From Clarireedia homoeocarpa (taxonomy: Eukaryota > Ascomycota > Leotiomycetes > Helotiales > Rutstroemiaceae), in the NCBI GenBank assembly GCA_001465935.1, contig LNKV01000002.1:124001-188000 (forward strand): a stretch of DNA of 64,000 nucleotides, given 5' to 3'. A program made the position numbers and the translations under genes. Under the pieces are notes generated by a model. It was not told the DNA's origin, did not search any database, and saw nothing but the letters and a program-made list of their open reading frames with translations. The first letter of the stretch is position 1; each line of letters opens with the position of its first letter. Positions 33,930 to 44,225 of this stretch are shown here, piece after piece.

Positions 33930-35590
33930 TTTCGGGCAGGCATTCCTATTACCTCCCGAGTCTTGCACCAATCGAACGTGCCGATTGCGGGACTAGGGAT
34001 TTAAAGCAGAAAGAGAACTGCAAAACACTTGCAAGCATTTATTAACCACGAGACTTGCGGAGTAGTTTGATGTACCCCTCAGTAGATCCAACCCCCATAT
34101 TATGTTGGCGGCGGCGAAAATAACCTAATCCTTAACACTTGTCGGTTGGCTGCTTATGGTAAAATCTTGGCCCCTTGGGTACTGATTAATCCGCATGAGC
34201 TTGCAAATTCTAAGCTCCACGGAGGTGACAAGCCGCGCACTCGAAATGGACAGCTTTCATAGGCTCTCTGTGATGGGTTTGACAATAATGGCGTTGACGC
34301 CAACCTATGTATCTCTTCCACGAATGGAAAAGAACCACCTCGGCAAAAGCGTGTTGAGGTGCAGACAGATAACGCACATGTCTTTGGGATTGAGAGCTCA
34401 TTTAATTGATCCTGTACTTCGTCGTGTGCCCGCTTTGGGTTTCGAAATCATTTGGTGGCGTTGCGAACGAGTTTGAAGTAAGCATGGTACATGCAGCGTG
34501 CAGTGGATGAGAGCTCGTCTGGCTAGGCGAACAGCCTTAAGATTGCTACTTATCACGTGAATCTATTCTACGGGTTTTTGCCTCAGATCCAGAGTCGTAT
34601 CTGCACGTCGTGAAATGCACGAATTACCATTCTCGCAATTTCATCTTCTTACTGTCGAGCTTCTGTTCTAACTTACATCTTACATCCATATCGCGTACAC
34701 AGCTATCGCCATTAGATGTTTGCAGATCAATGCCAGCAGGTGTTGTAGATACATTAATCAGGCACTTTAATCAACGCGCTCCATGACCTCCTGGTACTCT
34801 AATTCTCACACCATTTCTGCTGCCAATAACGGCATACAGGATGCTAATGTCTACTCTCTGTCTAGGTGCTTGCATTAATAAATGAGGATATATACCCGCC
34901 ATGCTATTCGGTTGTATTGCGGTTCTACACCACTCTGTCCAATAGCCGCCCCCCTGGAAGCATTGGTTGATGCAACCCACCCTTAGAGATAACCTTACTG
35001 TAGGGTTTAGAGTTGGGCACAATACCATTTTTCCCTTCCCCAACTTTTTGCCATCTGCTGGTGGAATTGGAAGCTCTTATATTACAATTATTGATCGACA
35101 TTTTAACGAAGAAGCATTGTCAAGAAAGGCTTCTATTCCGAGAAATGCTACTAGATCAGCCGACTAGTTTCGGGATCCTTTTCCGCATCAAATAACCTAT
35201 TCTTCCATAGCCTGGAGTAGGCACGACAGTTACAGGGTCTGCATAGCCGAGGCAAACCGAGCTATAGCTATCAGCGTTTCCAGGGAGAGCTCGAGATATT
35301 GGGTAACAAGTGTGCTCCTAATTTCGGGAAATTGTGCTCGTGGGTAGGCACACACGTTTTTGCTCTAGGACCAGGTTTTGCATTCTACCTGGATCCAGAT
35401 ACTTCGTGAAAAAAGGAACTATTCTATTTGAGATAGCTGAAAGTTTCGGGCCGAGTTTACGGTTGGCTTTGGTCTTCTTTCCTGTCTTGTTTCGTATTAC
35501 TTCTGCCTACAGGTCAGTGGATTGTTATATCTAGGATGTATTATTTATTCTGAACAAGAATCTTCCCTGCCAAGCACCTAGTCACGGATA
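33930..35590. other. Intergenic region, no gene supported
   Basis: Promoter of the transporter at the left. The rest shows only short frames without motifs or splice partners. Confidence 0.5.
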
Positions 35591-35599
35591 CTCAGCTCG

Positions 35600-36196
35600 A
35601 TGTGTAAGCCAACAGTTAGAAGAACTTACCCCTATCTCAAGAATCTCAAAACTTTCCCGAATCTCAATCACAACCAGACGGCCACAGAGAACAGACAATA
35701 CTTCAAGAAAGCACACCAAGAAGAGAGCCTCCAGCAAGAGTCGTCGAATCACCACCGTCTTTCCAGAACGAACCAATGCCGAACTTCTACTATTATGCCG
35801 CGAGGAGTTCACGATGCCCAGCAATAAGAATCACAATCACTGAACTCACACCAACAGACATGAACAAGTGATCATCACCATCATGATATGCTAATGAAAT
35901 TGGTAGGGAGGACGGAATATGCCTCCATAAATAGACATGAACTTCCTATCCATTCCGCATACCCATCTCCAGCTCCGAGCTTAAGAGATGACTCCAACTA
36001 CGGAGAAGAGGAACTGTCTCCCAGATGCGACTCTTACACATCCCCAGCCCCATCTGAATTCCCTCATTATCTCAAGTCCAGTATCAACTTCACAGTCACC
36101 GACATCAGCCAATCCACCTCCCCAAACGCGTGGTTCACCAGCTCTAATCCCCTAAACACCGAGTCATACCCCCATCTCAACTCACCAATCTCCTAG
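35600..36196 (+). CDS. Possible Ser/Pro-rich gene, exon structure unresolved
   Basis: The frame ending at 36196 (from about 35925) reads TEYASINRHELPIHSAYPSP, then acidic and Ser/Pro-rich stretches (SNYGEEELSP, YTSPAPSEFPHYLKSS) and a clean TAG stop. Its composition differs from the neighbouring non-coding DNA and resembles the tail of a fungal transcription regulator. Upstream, 35614-35840 holds two competing open frames on the same strand, one with KKRASSKSRRITTVFPERTN. An intron GTGATC...GGGAG (35867-35914) would link one of them to the last exon in phase. No start codon is convincing. This could be a degraded gene. Function unknown. Confidence 0.35.
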
Positions 36197-36513
36197 ATAC
36201 AAACCCCCATCTTCAGATCCTCTCCACCACAGGAGAAATCGAAACCATTCCAAACACCAGCTTCTCCACAAACCAAAGAACCCACACCACACATTCCCCT
36301 CCCTTTCTCTGAATTTCCTCTACCAAACCGCAAACATTTAGTCTCCTACTGCTTACCCCGAAATAGAGCACCATCTTTCCAACACCCTCCTTCATATTCA
36401 CCACTCCTACCCTCATCCTATCCTGTCCCTATTTAATCTCTCTTCACCTCAACTCATCCTTCATCCGATCCCTCTCCATACCCCCCTATCTCCATTCCAC
36501 CCAATCTCTCTTC

Positions 36514-36553
36514 ACCCCATCCCATCCCATCCCATCCCCTCCCCTCCCATCCC
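36514..36553. repeat. CATCC pentanucleotide repeat
   Basis: About six units of CCCAT/CATCC, partly degenerate at the right. Confidence 0.85.
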
Positions 36554-36641
36554 CCCCTCTCAACCTCTAACTTCCTCGAAATCTCCCCACCCCCAGTTTA
36601 AATTCTGGCGACATCGTCAGATCCGAAGCACTTTTCTGTGC

Positions 36642-36670
36642 CCTCCCATACCATACCATACCATACCATC
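36642..36670. repeat. CATAC pentanucleotide repeat
   Basis: Five units of CCATA. Confidence 0.85.
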
Positions 36671-37317
36671 CTATATACAAAACCAAACCAACCCCCATTC
36701 GCTACAAACAATACTCAATCCATAACCAACCAACCAGCCGACGAGACGAACTGCGATATGAATATGGATATGGATAGTTATGGATTTGAAACCCCCTTTT
36801 CTAGTAAGACAGATGGAAGGGGAGAGAACAGCAATCGCGCCTGCAGATATATCACATCTGCCGCCCAAGCATCCATCCATCTTCTTTATAAATCTCGTAT
36901 TCTAACCTTATGTAACTCGTAATCATACATCGCCTCCCTCCCCTCCCCTCCGCCCCCCCAGATAAAGCAGCAGTGATACCCACATAGCTACGTAGGCATC
37001 ATTCATCACACAGCTAGAAAAACGCATTCGTGTTGAACAGTTGAAAGTTCGTAAAAAGTAGAAGAAATCCCACGATGAGATTAAGTATTACGCTGACTAG
37101 TAACGTGCCTGTCTATCCTTCTTTCTTTTCCTCATCACCATTATTACTACAATTATCCAATATTGCTGCCAACCGCTCCATACATGACCTTAAATCGCCA
37201 GTAACAAATACGCATTGCTTTTCTCCCGTACTGATTGAATTCGCGTCAACTCGCTCGCTCCTGCGCACATAACAAACCGCCATTCTTGCTCTGCTCCTCC
37301 TTCCCATCATCATCACC

Positions 37318-38982
37318 CTAAGCAGTCTTCCCCTGAACAGGCGCAAAATCCGCCGCATTCGTCCCCGTTGGCGTCGCCGCCACCGGACTAGCCACAGTCT
37401 CCTTGCCCGTAACGGTGCCCTGAGTCTGCCCCGTTGTTTGAGTCTGAGTCTGAATCGGCGCCGGCATGCTCATCGACCCCTGATTGCTCTCAACCGGGCT
37501 TGTGGGCCCACTACTATACGCCTCTGTTGGGCCATTGCCCGCCACGCCGCGAATGACTTCATACCATTTATTCGCATCGGCAGCTGAATGCGCCTTGAAT
37601 GCGATTTCGGAAGTGCCGGACAATTTACTGCCGATGCCCTTTGATACGTCTTTGCCCTTGATGTTGAACTTTTCGCCGTTAGTGGAGCCGATAGTGGCGT
37701 CGGGGAGGTAGATAGATAGTTCGGGGACGGGGTCTTTGCGGATGTTGTCGCTGTCTTTGAATTCGTGGAGGAATTTGGAGGGTGTGACGACGTAGTAGCC
37801 GGTGGTGTAGCCGCTGAAGCTGAGTTTGTTGCGGGATTTGCGCTCCAGACTGCCTTCGATTAGGGCTTTCGTGCTGGCGTGGTTTTGGTTGGGGAAGTTG
37901 ATGGTTTCGACGGAGCGGTCGGCCGCGTTTGGGTCGATGAGGAGGGCTTGGTTGCGGTGCACGAAGCCTTCCCATTCAAGGTTGGTGGGAATGGCTTGAG
38001 CGGTGCCGAGCATATCTTCGGAAAGGGCTTGTTCGCGTTGGGATTGGGCGTGGATGAATTGATGGAAAGTCATCATGGTTTGTTGGATGACTTCGATGAC
38101 ATGAGCCTCGAATTGGGCAAAGTTGTTTTGCACACTGATAAGGTCGTGGCGGTTGTTGTTCTCCTCTAGCACTTGCTTGTGTAATCGATGGAGAACACCT
38201 CTTTGAACAACGTATGGATCCTCATGCGCCTTCATGGAAGCTCCACTAGATTGATAGTTTGCGGTTTGCGATCCAAGAAGCTCAATATGCTTCTGGGTTG
38301 TGTTTCTAGCCTTGTCAACTTCCTTCGCACCCTTTGCAGCACCTGATAAGAGTTCCTTCGACTTGTGCTTGATCTCCTTGTGCAAACGATCAAGAATAGG
38401 TAGGACTTGTCCTTTCAAGTTGCTTTCGGTTTCGAGATGGGAGTTGATCAGGCCCTATAGAAGATCAGAAAGATGCTCACCGTATCGTCTCATCCAACAA
38501 CATCATACCTGTGTGTTTGTTCTCATATTCTCGAAAAACCCAGCCATCCCCCCCAATTCTTGTTGAAAGTGGTGCCCCTCCCGTAAAGGATTTTGGATAG
38601 TCTTGAGGACCTTCTCATATTCTTTCGACTGTGCTTTCTGCACCTTTTCGGTCGCACCAATATAATCTTCGAGGTATGCAACTGCATGTTTCCAAGCTCT
38701 CAATCGTTCTGCTAACAATTCGGACGTCTGCGAAAGCGCGAAATCGAGCAATTAGCCCCTGAACATGTGTTTGATCACCCCATTTTGCCATTCCTCAATA
38801 ACAGTTTCTGGGAGTATAGTATAACTCACATCCTTAGGATTCTCTGTTGGGACCGCCTCTCCATCGTCCGTCATTGCGCTGTTGGTAGAAAACTGGCGCA
38901 CCGGCATATCCACTGGTTGCGATCCAGGAGCGGCTGAGACCTGTCCAGACATGTTTGCGTATAGAGACTTGCTGCGATTCAT
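37318..38982 (-). CDS. SLM1: Slm1/Slm2-type PH-domain protein
   Basis: Slm proteins bind PI(4,5)P2 at eisosomes and pass membrane-stress signals to TORC2. Three exons on the minus strand, 38982-38830, 38727-38509 and 38454-37318, total 1509 nt (502 residues), with introns of 102 and 54 nt. A helical BAR-like region covers about residues 50-290 (ELLAERLRAWKHAVAYLEDY, MAGFFENMRTNTQ, LHRLHKQVLEENNNRHDL). The PH domain is about 319-427 (ALIEGSLERKSR, GYYVVTPSKFLHEFKDSD, FKAHSAADANKWYEVIRG). A Pro/Thr/Gln-rich tail follows. This F-BAR-like plus PH order is the Slm layout, though shorter than yeast Slm1. The ATG at 38982 was chosen. The frame stays open upstream with hydrophobic, non-Slm-like sequence, so the start is the least certain part. 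The GH78 gene lies upstream on the same strand. Confidence 0.88.
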
Positions 38983-39815
38983 TTTGTCAGCGATCTGGCG
39001 ATCCAAAATATATTCCGCGACAGGATAAATGGCATAACCAGAAGACAAATAGATATATGTGCTCGCCCAAGTACATAACAAAGGAGCGTAAAGCGCCAGC
39101 AACCTCCAAAAGTTACCTACCTGGCACAAAATGTGGGGATAAGATATCAATCCTTGTTACTGTCGGTAATCTTGTACTTCGTAATCCTTGGGTCGGGATG
39201 CACAGTGGGTTCAGGGTTCGTGGATAGGTTGCGTCAAATTGATTGAGAAATTGGAAGATATCAGCGGAAGATACTGTACACGAGTCTTCGTATATATTAA
39301 TGAACGTTGCAAGAGCTTTTAAGCATTTCTACCAAGCAAGTATCCTTCTTAGCCTCGAATGTCCCTTTCATGAAACTGGCATTAGTATTTGTACTTGACG
39401 TCATCACCCCGCGTCAACAGGTTGATCCTGCCGTGCCAAAGAAGCACTTTTTTCTTTTGCCAGATCCCGGCGAGCAGATCACTTAAAATTCTGGCTCTGA
39501 TATCGGGGTTTCGACGAGAAGATGGGGAAAGTCAGTCAGATACATTGATGCACTGCCACAATTCCGAGATTGATCCATAGCTTCATTTTAATGTTAACCT
39601 TCAACATTCTGGAACAAAGATCTTTAAATTGAAAGAGGACCCTGAGTCCTATTGCCCAATCTGCGAACACGCGTATTGGTATGTGTGAGGCCTTATTTAA
39701 CCAATCTATTTTGTATACCAAGCGTCTGATGGATAGTGATTTTGCTTTTTGTACACAATTTACTACATAATAGTTCCCCGAATGCTTCACATATCTTGTC
39801 GTCAAACCTGCCAGT
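38983..39815. other. Intergenic region
   Basis: Promoter of the SLM1-type gene and 3' flank of the rhamnosidase gene. No gene seen. Confidence 0.55.
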
Positions 39816-41967
39816 TCATCTCACAACAATGGTATGTTTCCCACCAGTCGCCGTGAAGGCAACTCCGCCACTTTTGATCTGCAAATCACTCCTCCCGTGC
39901 AGATCCTTCCCATCCAACTTTATACTTGGGATGACCCCAGCTTTCACAACTGGCACGATTACTTGGCCAGTAGTGCCAGCAGGTACCGAGTAATTCAGTG
40001 TATAACCCGTGGATGCCAATTTCCAGCTCGCTTGGAATTTGCCCAATTTCGTCACAAATCCACCTTCTGCATTTGTGAGATCTCCGAATTGTGGTGCAAG
40101 CTTCCACGTTGCTCCGATGGGGCTTGTTACGCTGAGTCCCAAAACATATTCTGTAAGGGCGGATGTGGGGCCGGAACTCCAGCCGTGGGCATGAGAGACG
40201 TATGAGGTGTCATACATGTACCCTCTGCTTGATCGATAGGCAAATGTACCATTTTGAAGATATCCTTCTATGACTGTGCTTTCAGTTCCGTTGGGGTTGT
40301 TCAGATACCACCCCCAGCTTCGACGTATCAGTTCAAGAGCTCGGGCAGTTTGTCCAATAGTGAGGTGAGCTTGGATTTCGAAAGATGATATAAATGGAGA
40401 TATATTTTCTGGAAGCTCTGGTGCAACGGCTCCAATTGGTGTCCAGTTCTTCAACAGATTTGTGGAGATACTTTGAGCCTTAGAAGAGTTCGACTCGATA
40501 ACACCGAACAAGATAGCCATACTGTTTGCATCCTGGGGATGAAGGGTTGTTGCTGTAGCATTGTCTTTGAATGCTCCGTAAGATGAATCGAAACAATAAG
40601 TATTGACGGCAGTCTTGAGAGCGGCGGCACGACTAGTCCATGTGGCAGTCAAATTTGTGGTATCGCCAGCCCATGATGCCAGGTCGGCTCCTGTGAGAAG
40701 CGTACGGTAGAGGCTGTTATAAGTCAGATATATGGTTAAAGATCATGTCGCCAGAACTTACATCATTTGTGCTTCACTGTTGTTATAACCTTGTTGCCAA
40801 CGTGCCCAGTCACGGATACCAGTGACCTCAAGAAGGCCGGGAGCACTGACTTTACCATAGACGTAGTCCATTGCCTTAAGATATTTCGCCCAGTTTTGTA
40901 CAAGGAATGATGTGTCGTTAGTGTAAAGAACATAATTATATGTTCCAATCATTGTCCACATGTGGTAGGTATCTGAACCCAGTTGAAGCAGGGGAGGGCC
41001 AGCTTCCGGGAAGGCGCCAGTGACATTGTTCTGTAACCTGATCAGTACATGGTTCTTGGGGATCATACGAGTAAACTACCTGATAGTTATACATGACCTG
41101 AAGTGCATTCTTAACACTGTCCAGGTCGTCTCCAACGCTAACAAAGGTAGACGGAACTGCAATTCCCATATCTCCAGGCCAAACTGCACGGTCTCGCTTC
41201 GCACCATCGGTAATGACAGTGTCGCCAGGACTCATGGTAGCATTGTTTGCCCAACCAATTTTGACTGTAGGAATTTGCCGGCCTGTATTCGGAGGAACGG
41301 CATTTGTTTGAAGTGTGTACGCACCGCTATACCAGATCTTATTGAGCGTCTCATCGTTGCAATGAAAGTACCCTTGATATGCTCTCAAGTTTGACCAAGT
41401 TGGCTGGAATCCTATATCAAGGATGATATCACTTATGTTGACGCTCGTCGTACCATTGGTGATTAGAAACAGCGTTAGATACCTGAACCCCCCACGAAGC
41501 TGAGCGTCCGGCATAGTGTAGATTCCCGAGCCAGCTGAAGTGAAATTGGCGTAGATTGCACCATCTGGACCTTTGAAGCCGCCGTTTGATGAGTCGGACC
41601 ATTCTCCGATATAGTTTTTGGCCTCCGTAAAAGCTAAGCCGATAGCTCCTGGGCCCGTTGAGGTGAATTTAAATGTCACGAGCCCGCCGACTTCTTTTCC
41701 ATAATCAAGTACATATTTCGAACCATTACCCGATAGCCCAATGGGACCAGAGTAATTGAACAGGATGTTTCCGGTCTGAGCAGAAAGGACATTTTTGGGG
41801 GGGATTTTTCTTGAGGACGGCGCATAGATATTCGCTTCCCAAGGTCCTGGCCAAGCTGTATCAGTCGGGCCACTGCATGTTGTATTCTTCCAGCATGCTT
41901 GAGCAGATACAAGAGTTAAGAAAAGAGTAACGATGATAAATTTGGTCAAAGAATTAACCACAGCCAT
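39816..41967 (-). CDS. Secreted alpha-L-rhamnosidase-like glycoside hydrolase (GH78)
   Basis: Removes terminal alpha-L-rhamnose from rhamnogalacturonan, flavonoid glycosides or similar plant compounds. Three exons on the minus strand, 41967-41080, 41030-40762 and 40713-39816, total 2055 nt (684 residues), with introns of 49 and 48 nt. Residues 1-22 are a signal peptide (MAVVNSLTKFIIVTLFLTLV, then SAQAC). A beta-rich N-terminal part is followed by the (alpha/alpha)6 catalytic region. Its hallmark is GAKRDRAVWPGDMGIA, with acidic residues lining the active site, then GLLEVTGIRDWARWQQ and SHAHGWSSGPTSALTEYVLG. A beta-sandwich tail ends in HTIVVR. Many N-x-S/T sites fit secretion. Two SYGGGG words, possible CreA sites, lie within 240 bp upstream. 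With the sugar transporter 6 kb away, use of plant polysaccharide sugars is a reasonable inference. The exact glycosidic substrate is not readable. Confidence 0.9.
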
Positions 41968-42179
41968 GACGGATGGCTAAAGAGGAGATGTGAGAGGGTG
42001 TTTGTTTCTGCCATCGTCAAGAGGAACATTGAAGCATTTTGAATGATTGCAAGGAATCATACTCGAGTACAGAAATCTATGACCCTCAACAGTTCGGTCG
42101 ATGGATGTACCGAAATGAAGTTTTTCCGAAGCGGTTGAATATGGAGGTGCAGACTTGCGCAGATCGTAATGGCGAGGAT

Positions 42180-42204
42180 GCGGGGAATCGCTGTATTTGT
42201 GGGG
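42180..42204 (+). promoter_or_regulatory. Two CreA-like words upstream of GH78
   Basis: GCGGGG at 42180-42185 and GTGGGG at 42199-42204, both fitting SYGGGG, 14 bp apart and 213-237 bp upstream of the GH78 start. Paired sites are favoured by CreA, but chance occurrence is not excluded. Confidence 0.3.
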
Positions 42205-43627
42205 TAGCGAGTGATTGTAGGTGGTAGGTACGTGCCCTTTCTCACTCTTCCTCTTAAAGGTCTGAAGCACTTGCTTGTACTCCCAGCCATTCCACACCTT
42301 CATCACGACTATGAGTAATCTTGGTGGACTGAGGGTCGGTGCAGCAAGATCTCCCGCTCTTTGTAGTGAAGGAGTAGCAAACGATAGACACTGGATTGTG
42401 GCTGGACTGATGTTGTGTTAAAGACGCTAGAACAAATCTTTCGCCGTTGAGAGGCCTTTTGTTGTTGCTCTTTTCTACGATGGCTGCTTACCTGCTACTT
42501 AATGCTGATTCTCGTCGTCCTCTAAGACGAAGAGATCTAGAAGGTATGATCTCACCAAAATTTGGAATCCGTGACAAGTGTATCTTCGTGCTACATGGGC
42601 ACACAATGCGAAAGCTATAAATAGCAACTTGATGAGAACTGATCTTTCTAATCTCTTTGGTGTTCCACCAGCAGTACCTCCGTATTCCGCGCGACGACTC
42701 TCGAGTGTATAAGAGTGATCACGTAGCATGCCTCGTCATTCATTTACACAACAAGCACATGGATGTTCTAGAGCTTTGGCTTCTTCTGCTATCTTTCCCT
42801 TACAGAGGTAGAGCTCCTCGGGTCTATGAGAATACATTGTATTGTGGGAAAAGGAAGGTTAGTTCTAACGAATCTGCCGAGCCTCATAATGCCCCTTTTC
42901 CTTCGATCAACAGCGCCGCATAAGCACGGAAAGGATGGTTAAAGACGCTGGCACGGCTGGCTGTGAGTGATGGCGATTAAGCGCTGATGGCAACCTTGAC
43001 ATATTCGTTCCATGAAGGAAGCCGAAATAAGGTCGCCACCGAAAAGGGGAATACAGTAAGATGGTAATAAAAGCTTTGTGGTCGCACAAGGTATCGGAAC
43101 AACGGTCAGTGATATAAAACATAAAATCATAGTTGGGACCAGCTGATGTTGATATATGTCGGCCGGATGAATCAGAGCTGAGGAAAGGTAAAACTTCACC
43201 AGTCTTGTTGTGCCGATGGTGAGTACAATTTTATTGTGATTATTGTACTGGGTTAGCATAGGGGTATTGGGAGAGACGATACTTACGGTTGAGGAGGCTG
43301 GATCAGATAGATGTAAAACCAGCTGCTCGTGTGGAAGTTTAGTGTACCTAGCTAGATCAAGGGGGGGGATCAACTGATAGAGATCAAGCGATGCATTCGA
43401 CCTGGACTCGAACTCGCATTCGAACTGGTCGACATTGGTATTGGGTGTCGTATCCACCAACCTAGGCCGCCGCCGTCCACCACCAGCTGCAGGTACTGGA
43501 CGGTCTGTTGTCCTGTTTGCACAACTTTATAGAAAGTGGACTATAACATTCATAAACCATTTACTGTGTCCGGCAGTTCTATGCACCCAAGATTGTTCTA
43601 TCATAAGTTATCATCGTAGCATAAGTT

Positions 43628-43664
43628 ATCATATCAAATCATATCAAATCATATCAAATCATGT
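43628..43664. repeat. CATATCAAAT decanucleotide repeat
   Basis: Three to four units of ATCATATCAA. Related to the CATAT repeat at 29.5 kb. Confidence 0.85.
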
Positions 43665-44225
43665 CATAACCGCAAAGAACGTCGTCACTTGTACGGACTC
43701 TTGGACTTGTCTTCTCAAAAGCTCCTTTTCGCTAAGAAATGCCCGACTCTAGCATGGCCAGCTCCAACTATGATCATGCTTACATGACCAACGGAACCTA
43801 ATAAGCCAAATGGGTGGATGCAACACTCAAAACTCCCATCGATTCATCCAATTGCACAACTTGGAATTAATTGAGATCCTTCCATTTAGCCCCGATATTC
43901 CCCAATTCTCTCATCCTACATACTCACTACTACCCATACAATACTATACCAAACCATACCATACCATACCAAAACCATACCATACTCCATACAAAAGCAT
44001 TACAACAATATGCGATCGGGATACTCAAATCTTTGACCTCCATCCCCTTTATTGTATCAGACCCGTCAAATGTATTGTTACTAAACGCTTTAACCCTCCC
44101 AGCTCTTAGCTCCCAATCCCGAGACTCCAGATGAGATCGCCGGTGCCGTCAGAGATTCCACTCGGTGCTAGTTCTTCTATCGCAGCAAGGGGAACATTTC
44201 TGGAAGATCCGCTTCACAACTCCCG

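Larger units (their letters stand above)
36197..37317. other. C-rich intergenic region with pentanucleotide repeats
   Basis: The plus strand is strongly C/T-rich from 36200 to 36640, with CATCC (36514-36553) and CATAC (36642-36670) repeats. No gene seen. The right end is the 3' flank of the SLM1-type gene. Confidence 0.55.
41968..44225. other. Divergent intergenic region between GH78 and ZDS1-type genes
   Basis: Contains both promoters. An ATG-less minus frame near 43460-43270 with a possible GTAAGT donor reads like protein but has no start, so it is not called. CATATCAAAT repeats at 43628-43664 and CATAC-type words near 43950-43990 are simple repeats. Confidence 0.5.

Noticed and set aside
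39389..39480. Sequence reminiscent of an rDNA start (GGTTGATCCTGCC-like words)
   Set aside because: Only a short fragment matches; the surrounding DNA does not resemble rRNA.
43395..43425. TTCGAA/TTCGAG words on the minus strand resembling tRNA T-loops
   Set aside because: The flanking five bases do not pair and no acceptor stem is found.
42939..43460. 173-codon minus frame with a possible GTAAGT donor and CTAACCCAG acceptor
   Set aside because: No ATG start in frame (begins at TTG, with a stop upstream), the implied intron is 39 nt, and no domain is seen. Left as unproven.
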